A DNA stretch of 11,502 bases from positions 1-11,502 of the forward strand of contig CANKNP010000159.1 of NCBI GenBank assembly GCA_947483545.1. The letters are read 5' to 3'. This DNA comes from Deltaproteobacteria bacterium (GTDB taxonomy: Bacteria; Myxococcota; UBA796; SXON01). The translations under genes and the position numbers were made by a program. Below the pieces are notes generated by a model that saw nothing but the letters and a program-made list of their open reading frames with translations, searched no databases and had not been told where the DNA came from. How positions within the stretch are numbered: position 1 is the first letter of the stretch; every line of letters begins with the position of its first letter. Below are positions 6,334 to 11,502 of this stretch, one piece after another.

Positions 6334-6348
6334 CACGCCAAAGCGCAC

Positions 6349-6370
6349 CCGCGGGGAGCCCTCATCCGCC
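6349..6370 (-). repeat. Truncated third copy of the REP-like element (22-bp direct repeat)
   Basis: Positions 6349-6370 are identical to 6271-6292, the distal end of copy 2, in the same orientation and 78 bp away. The match stops where the second hairpin of the full element would begin, so this looks like a truncated element. With copy 2 it fills nearly all of the 112-bp gap between the two cytochrome genes. Confidence 0.75.
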
Positions 6371-6382
6371 AGGAGGACAGAA

Positions 6383-6822
6383 TTACGGTTCATCGTTGCC
6401 CTCGGCCTTCGGCTCCGGATCCTTGGGCTCCGCGGCCTTGGCATCCGGCTTGCCAGGCTTTCCAGGCTTGGGGTCGATCTTGCCGGACGAGACATCCCGA
6501 ATCCACTCCAGGATCCGTTTGGTGTCGCCCGCGTCGATGGTCTCGCTGAACGCCGGCATCTTTCGATTTCCGTTGCGCACGACCGACGTCATTTCGTCCA
6601 AACTGTCCCGGGTGATGCGGCCTTTCAGGCTCTCGACGCCGCCCAGCGCGGCCGCGATCGGACCGTCCCCGAGACCCTTGGCACCGTGGCACGCCGAACA
6701 GGATTGGGACCACAACGCCTGCGCAAGCTCGGGATCCGGCGGACGTTTGCTGGGCACCGTCGTCCCGCTGTCCGCCGCCAGGGCGGAGCCGAGGAGCAGC
6801 ACCAGCGGCAGGAGCAGACGCA

Positions 6823-6823
<1 letters not shown>
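6383..6823 (-). CDS. Periplasmic monohaem cytochrome c
   Basis: The protein has 146 residues. Residues 1-16 are a signal peptide (MRLLLPLVLLLGSALA, cleavage before ADS). The class I cytochrome c fold is evident: haem site CSACH (42-46) preceded by a helix, G-x-G-x-G-D-G-P after it, and KMPAF with the likely distal ligand Met89, then a closing helix (residues 99-112). The tail from about 115 to 146 is rich in Lys, Pro, Asp and Glu and is probably disordered. Its ATG overlaps the TGA of the upstream isomerase gene by one base (TGATG), so translation is probably coupled. It should shuttle or donate electrons in the periplasm; the specific reductase or oxidase is not in this window. Confidence 0.9.
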
Positions 6824-7544
<721 letters not shown>

Positions 7545-7548
<4 letters not shown>

Positions 7549-7610
7549 GGCGGACTCCGGGAGGGGCGGGGGCTATCAAGGACCGGCCGGACGCGCTCAG
7601 TCCGCCGTGC
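7545..7610. promoter_or_regulatory. Perfect 12-bp inverted repeat framing the divergent intergenic region
   Basis: GCACGGCGGACT (7545-7556) and AGTCCGCCGTGC (7599-7610) are exact reverse complements separated by 42 bp. The left arm contains the GTG start of the isomerase gene and part of its Shine-Dalgarno (complement of 7555-7558); the right arm lies 15 bp before the ATG of the asparaginase gene. The promoters of both genes must lie in or near this stretch. It may be a pair of operator half-sites or an RNA structure; I cannot tell which. Confidence 0.6.
7555..7558 (-). promoter_or_regulatory. Ribosome binding site for the isomerase lipoprotein gene
   Basis: On the minus strand this reads GGAG, 6 nt before the GTG at 7548, and supports that start over the second GTG two codons downstream. 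Confidence 0.55.
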
Positions 7611-7615
7611 ACGGT

Positions 7616-7621
7616 AAAGGG
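7616..7621 (+). promoter_or_regulatory. Ribosome binding site for the asparaginase gene
   Basis: AAAGGG lies 4 nt before the ATG at 7626. It is a modest Shine-Dalgarno but supports this start, which also begins the protein at the usual family N-terminus. Confidence 0.5.
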
Positions 7622-7625
7622 CCGC

Positions 7626-8690
7626 ATGCACATCGAGCAACGTCGTGGTGGCCACCTGGAGACCGTTCACCCCGTGTCGGCCGCGCTCTACGCGGATGGC
7701 GCGATCCGCTGGTCGGTCGGCCCGGACGTCTCCTCCTTCTGGCGCTCGGGCTGCAAGGCGATGCAGCTCACGACCTCGCTTGAGCACGTTCCTGCCGACG
7801 TGATCGCCACGCTGACCGACACAGATCTGGCCATCGGCGCGGCGTCCCACTCCGCTGAGCCCTTTCACGTCGCGCACGTCCAGGGCCTGCTCGCGCGGTT
7901 TGAGCTGACCGAGGCGGACCTCCGCTGTGGTGCTCACCGCCCGATGCACGAGCCGAGCGCCCGAGCCCTCGACATCGCGGGGCTCGCCCCCTCCCAACTC
8001 CACAGCAATTGCTCCGGCAAACACACGTTTATGCGGGCCGCTGCCCGGTTCGCCGGTTGGGCGCCAGACTACCGGCCCATCGGCCATCCCCTCCAGCAGG
8101 CGAACCTTAGGCGAATGACCGAATGGGCCGGTTTGACGCCCGGGATCGCCGTCGATGGGTGCGGCGTGCCCAGTTTTCATCATCCGCTCTCCGCGATGGC
8201 CCGCGCGGTCGCCCGGCTCGCGACCGAGATGGGCACCCCCTCCGCCGATTCTCCCGCCGCGCGAGGGCGCGCGCCGGGATTATCGGCCAGTGTTGGCCAA
8301 GAACGCCCGCATCCGCGGGCTGGTGTTCGCGTCAATTCGGCCGGGTCCGGCGCAACTGGCTCCCTCGCAGGCCGTATCGGCTGGGCCATGCACCGCGAGC
8401 CGCGGCACATGAGCGGCGAGGGACGCCTGGATCTCGCCGTGGTCGAGGGCGCGACTGAGCCGCTCACGGTCAAGATCGGGGCGGAGGGGCTGTTCACCAT
8501 CGCCATGCCGCAGCGGCGTGCGGGGCTCGTGATCAAGTGCCACACCGGGAACGACGCGGCGCTCGCCATCGCTGTGCGGGCGGTGCTGGACCAACTGTTC
8601 CCGGGGATGTTTCTGCCCTCGGAGTGGCCGTGGTCGGTCGTGCCGAATGTGGTCGGAGATGTCGTGGGGGAGCGGACGGCGGTGTGGTAG
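7626..8690 (+). CDS. L-asparaginase, asparaginase II family (Zn/Ser-Lys, Rhizobium etli type)
   Basis: The protein has 354 residues and should hydrolyse L-asparagine to aspartate and ammonia in the cytoplasm; there is no signal peptide. Family landmarks appear in order: RSGCK (40-44), AASHSAEPFH (72-81), RCGAHRP (100-106), NCSGKH (128-133), HPLQ (154-157), DGCGVP (177-182), AMHREP (254-259), K283-IGAEG. By comparison with the characterised R. etli enzyme, as I recall it, the two Ser-Lys tandems correspond to S41/K44 and S74/K283 and the zinc ligands to C129, K132 and C179, so every key residue is present. One part is odd: between DGCG and AMHREP the protein is about 30 residues longer than expected, and residues about 211-248 have no family similarity and poorer codon usage in this frame. 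The function is probably intact if the insert is a surface loop. Transcription is divergent from the isomerase operon. Confidence 0.88.
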   Translation: MHIEQRRGGHLETVHPVSAALYADGAIRWSVGPDVSSFWRSGCKAMQLTTSLEHVPADVIATLTDTDLAIGAASHSAEPFHVAHVQGLLARFELTEADLRCGAHRPMHEPSARALDIAGLAPSQLHSNCSGKHTFMRAAARFAGWAPDYRPIGHPLQQANLRRMTEWAGLTPGIAVDGCGVPSFHHPLSAMARAVARLATEMGTPSADSPAARGRAPGLSASVGQERPHPRAGVRVNSAGSGATGSLAGRIGWAMHREPRHMSGEGRLDLAVVEGATEPLTVKIGAEGLFTIAMPQRRAGLVIKCHTGNDAALAIAVRAVLDQLFPGMFLPSEWPWSVVPNVVGDVVGERTAVW

Positions 8691-8710
8691 CCCTCCTACG
8701 TCCCGACCCG

Positions 8711-11502
8711 CTACCCCGCCACCGCTCCCTCGACCCCCGCCGCCAGCGCCGAAGACGCCGCGCGCTGCAACCCCTCCAACGCGCCGGCCGACCCGGTGGT
8801 GATCTCCTCGGCCAACGCCGCCTCCCAGGCCATGCCCAAGGCCGTTGCCCTTCCCTTTGCCTTCGCGGCGAGCCCCTTCGCCCTCGCCGCCTCCCCCTGG
8901 GTAGCCGCGAAGGCCGCCGCCGTCAGGAGCGCCCGCGGCTCTCCGACGGGCAGCATGCCTCCGAAGGTTCGGACGATCTTCACCGCGGCCTTGGCCTCCG
9001 CGAGCGTAGCGCTCTTGGCTTCAAACGCCGATAATATTACCTCCGCTGCCGCGGCGAGGGACCACACGCAGAACCAATTCGTGGGCGGAGCCAGTCCGGC
9101 CAGAACAACGGCCTCGCGGGCGGCCTCCGCTGACGCGGCGCTGCGGCCCAACGTGTGTCGCCCCGAGGCCAACGCACCGAGGGCGAGCACCCGCTCGGCG
9201 TGGTGCGGCTGGTCGGCGAGGCGAGCCTCCAGCTCAGCGACGGTGGACTGCAGATCGGCGCGGGCCAGCGTGCCCAGGAAGAGCTCGATCGTGGCGCACC
9301 AGACCTGGACCTGAAGCGCGCCTTCGCGGGGGGCGATGCGCCGGGCGTGGGCCACAGCCAGGACGGCGCCCGCGGGGTCTCCAGCGGCCAGACAGCCGAA
9401 CGCCTCGCCGCAAAGGCTGCTCGCCGCGCGGAAGGGATCGCCAAGCTGAAGGAAGATGCGGGTGGCCTTGGCGTTGGAGGCCGCGCCAGCGGCCAGCGCC
9501 CCCAGGGTGTTGGTGAACACCGAACTCAAAAGGTTGACGTAGGCCAACGTCGGGAGATGGTCGCTGGCCTCCGCTGCGGCCAGGGCCTGCCGGTTCCAGC
9601 GCCAGCCGAGGCGGTGCAATCCGCCAAGCCCCGCGCCGATCGCCCCGCTCGCGCAGGCGATCGCGATCTCGCGGGGTTCGCCGGCGCGTTCCGCGGCGAG
9701 GATCGCGTAGACGTCGGCATGGAGCAGGCCGAGCAGGTCGAGAGAGAAATACTCGACCTCGGCGAGCCCTTGGTGGGCCTCCGCTGCGGCCCGTAGGCGG
9801 CTCCGCTCGGGTCCGGGGTCCGCGACCGTCACTCCCAAGGCGAGCGTCCATGCAAGCCGAACGCAGCCGACCAGCAAGTCGAGCCCGAGCCAGACCTTGG
9901 CGGTGGGCACCCGCATGCCGAGCTGGGCGAGCGCGCTGCGAAAGTGCGCCCGCGCCTGCGGGTAGGCGACGAGCTTGAGGCGGGCAGCGCCGGACATCGC
10001 CTCCCAGTCCGCGAGCCGGGATGCAGGCTGCGGCACGCTCTTCGCGAGGGCGCGTGCCCTCTCCAGGAACGCGAGGCACTCCGCGTTGGCGTATTCTCGG
10101 AGGGCGGTCGCGGCGGCGTGTTCCAGGGAGACGAGCGCCTCTGGCACGTCCCCGGCGTGCTCCCAATGCCACGCGAGGGTTGGCCAGGCCGTCTGGGGTG
10201 CTTCGACGTACCAGTGGGCGACGCGCCGATGAAGATCGCGGCGTTGGGCGAACGCCAGCAGGTTGTACGCGACCTCCTGCGTAATCGCGTGCTTGAACGA
10301 CCAGTCGAGCGAGGTCTCCGATTGGATCAGCTCCTGGGTCTCCAGCGCTCGCAGCCATTCCGGCAGGCTCTCCCCGTCCGCCGTCACCGGGTAGGCCGCC
10401 TGCACCGCGCGCGCGGGAAAGACGCGCCCGATCACGCTCGCCACCTTGGCGGTGAGCTGGGCGCCGGGTGGCAGAGCGTCGATCCGGGCGGTGACGACCC
10501 CCTCGACGGTCACGGGCACCGTGCCGATCGCGCGAGCGGCGTCAAATGCGCAGGCCCCGCCCTCCTCGACAGTGACAATCGCGGCGTCCCGCAGCGCCAG
10601 CGTGAGCTGCTCGCTGTAGAACGGATGGCCGCCGGATCGGCCATGGACGAAGGCGACGAGCGCCTCTGGGACGGCGCCCCCCAGCGCACGGGCGACCACC
10701 GAGCCGACCTCGCTGATGGACATCGCACCGAGCAAAATGGGCGCCAGACCATCCCCGTGCAGGAGCCGCGTCAGGTCCGAAGGGGGGGAGGCCGCGATCG
10801 GCCGGGATCCAACGATGACGTGAAGCTCCGGCACCGCAGCCAGCACCTCTCGGGCCAGCCCGGTCGAGGGGGTGTCGAGCCAGTGGGCGTCGTCCAGCAC
10901 GAGGAGCACGGGGCCCGCGTTCACCGCGGCGGTGAGCAGCCGCACCGTGATTGCCCGGATCGCGGCGGCACGCGCGACGGGCTCCATCTGCTCGACCAGG
11001 GGGTTCGACGGCAGGGTCAGCGGCCACAAGCCGTCCAACAGGGGCGCGCGCATCCCCAAGTCAGCGTCCTCCAGCTCCGCCAGAACAACCTCTGCAGTTC
11101 GACCGCCGACCAACTGCGCCAGCACCGACCTCCAGATGTGCCACGGGGTGAAGCGCTCGATGGCGCCTCCCTCCCCGTAGAGCACACGGATCCCCCGGGC
11201 CTCCGTCTCCGCCATCACACTTGAGAGCAGGGAGGACTTTCCGATGCCGGGCTCGCCCATCACGAGCACGCGGAGGGCGCCGTGCTCCAGCCTGGCCAAC
11301 ATGTCGGCTCGCTCTTTCGCCCGGCCGAGGATCGGGCGGGCGTCAGCCTCCTTCGTGATAGCCGTCGGCCGGAAGGTGTCGATGGGCTGCGCGAACCCCT
11401 TGACCTTGGCGCTCCCCGCGCTCTCAAACCCGACCCGTCCGTCCGCGGCGCGCCGGGTGAAGTTGTCGACGAGGATGCCGCCGTCAGACTTGCCCATCAG
11501 GC
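8711..11502 (-). CDS. Adenylate/guanylate cyclase - AAA ATPase - TPR regulator, 5' partial
   Basis: About 930 residues are visible, and the frame is open to the right edge. Numbered from the Met codon at 11497, which I take as internal, residues 1-43 match the end of a class III nucleotide cyclase catalytic domain (GGILVDNFT, then VKGFAQPIDTFRP, the usual KG..-pv..y-.v exit). An AAA/STAND-type ATPase follows: linker LGRAKERA (57-64), Walker A GEPGIGKSS (81-89), Walker B VLLVLDDAHWLD (197-208). The remainder to 928, from about 430, is Ala/Leu-rich tandem helices of TPR type, with repeated (A/G)-x-x-x-A-x-x-x-A spacing. Proteins of this architecture are large cytoplasmic signalling ATPases common in myxobacteria, in which the cyclase domain may or may not be active; the catalytic metal and substrate residues lie outside the window. 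The gene converges on the asparaginase with a 20-bp gap and no obvious terminator hairpin. Confidence 0.88.
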   Translation of the reverse strand, partial: LMGKSDGGILVDNFTRRAADGRVGFESAGSAKVKGFAQPIDTFRPTAITKEADARPILGRAKERADMLARLEHGALRVLVMGEPGIGKSSLLSSVMAETEARGIRVLYGEGGAIERFTPWHIWRSVLAQLVGGRTAEVVLAELEDADLGMRAPLLDGLWPLTLPSNPLVEQMEPVARAAAIRAITVRLLTAAVNAGPVLLVLDDAHWLDTPSTGLAREVLAAVPELHVIVGSRPIAASPPSDLTRLLHGDGLAPILLGAMSISEVGSVVARALGGAVPEALVAFVHGRSGGHPFYSEQLTLALRDAAIVTVEEGGACAFDAARAIGTVPVTVEGVVTARIDALPPGAQLTAKVASVIGRVFPARAVQAAYPVTADGESLPEWLRALETQELIQSETSLDWSFKHAITQEVAYNLLAFAQRRDLHRRVAHWYVEAPQTAWPTLAWHWEHAGDVPEALVSLEHAAATALREYANAECLAFLERARALAKSVPQPASRLADWEAMSGAARLKLVAYPQARAHFRSALAQLGMRVPTAKVWLGLDLLVGCVRLAWTLALGVTVADPGPERSRLRAAAEAHQGLAEVEYFSLDLLGLLHADVYAILAAERAGEPREIAIACASGAIGAGLGGLHRLGWRWNRQALAAAEASDHLPTLAYVNLLSSVFTNTLGALAAGAASNAKATRIFLQLGDPFRAASSLCGEAFGCLAAGDPAGAVLAVAHARRIAPREGALQVQVWCATIELFLGTLARADLQSTVAELEARLADQPHHAERVLALGALASGRHTLGRSAASAEAAREAVVLAGLAPPTNWFCVWSLAAAAEVILSAFEAKSATLAEAKAAVKIVRTFGGMLPVGEPRALLTAAAFAATQGEAARAKGLAAKAKGRATALGMAWEAALAEEITTGSAGALEGLQRAASSALAAGVEGAVAG

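Noticed and set aside
1263..6338. Composite transposon or island bounded by the two inverted repeat copies
   Set aside because: No transposase, integrase or target-site duplication is visible, and the enclosed genes look like ordinary envelope genes with the same composition as their neighbours.
6271..6495. N-terminal extension of the cysteine-rich lipoprotein upstream of Met 6270
   Set aside because: The extension translates the repeat element and the end of the cytochrome c gene and would bury the lipoprotein signal in the interior.
9944..11224. 426-codon plus-strand open frame within the cyclase/ATPase region
   Set aside because: It is antisense to Walker A, Walker B and the TPR region of a recognisable protein; its translation has no domain features.

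Overview
The window is GC-rich chromosomal DNA from a Gram-negative bacterium. An Omp85-type outer-membrane barrel, several lipoproteins with lipoboxes, periplasmic c-type cytochromes, an AgmX/PglI-type C-terminal domain, an FG-GAP protein with an NIWNQHAY block and a class III cyclase/AAA/TPR regulator together point to the Myxococcota or a relative (formerly Deltaproteobacteria). That placement is inferred from family content; there is no rRNA or other phylogenetic marker here. I see no tRNA, rRNA, CRISPR array, transposase, phage gene or plasmid function.

Layout. (1) 3-1241 (+): the 3' part of a secreted FG-GAP/CARDB-like protein that enters from the left edge. (2) 1242-1629: a 388-bp non-coding gap filled with three unrelated kinds of repeat: a double-hairpin REP-like element, a GC-rich single hairpin, and three 52-bp tandem repeats that end 12 bp before the next gene. 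(3) 1630-5208 (+): a compact three-gene unit encoding an Omp85-type barrel, a lipoprotein with four D-rich calcium-type loops 24-25 residues apart, and a secreted helical protein with an AgmX/PglI-like C-terminal domain. The last two overlap as GTGA. (4) 7548-5209 (-): a second three-gene unit encoding a cyclophilin-type prolyl isomerase lipoprotein, a monohaem cytochrome c and, after a repeat-filled gap, a cysteine-rich two-haem lipoprotein. (5) 7626-8690 (+): a Zn/Ser-Lys type (asparaginase II family) L-asparaginase, divergent from the isomerase. (6) 8711-11502 (-): the 3' part of a large cyclase/AAA/TPR regulator that continues past the right edge.

Two pairs of genes converge with almost no space: the stop codons at 5206-5208 and 5209-5211 touch, and the pair around 8691-8710 is 20 bp apart. 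The only divergent promoter region (7549-7625) is framed by a perfect 12-bp inverted repeat whose left arm contains the start codon of the isomerase gene.

Functionally, both three-gene units encode envelope proteins. The first looks like an outer-membrane/periplasmic assembly with a calcium theme. The second looks like a periplasmic redox and protein-folding set. The most noteworthy observations are the 71-bp repeat present in two inverted copies, one of which supplies the start codon of a gene; the 52-bp tandem repeats in the leader of the barrel operon; the 12-bp divergent inverted repeat; the compositionally odd insertion in the asparaginase; and the unresolved start of the calcium-loop lipoprotein. 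I did not find a clearly recognisable novel defence or mobile system.
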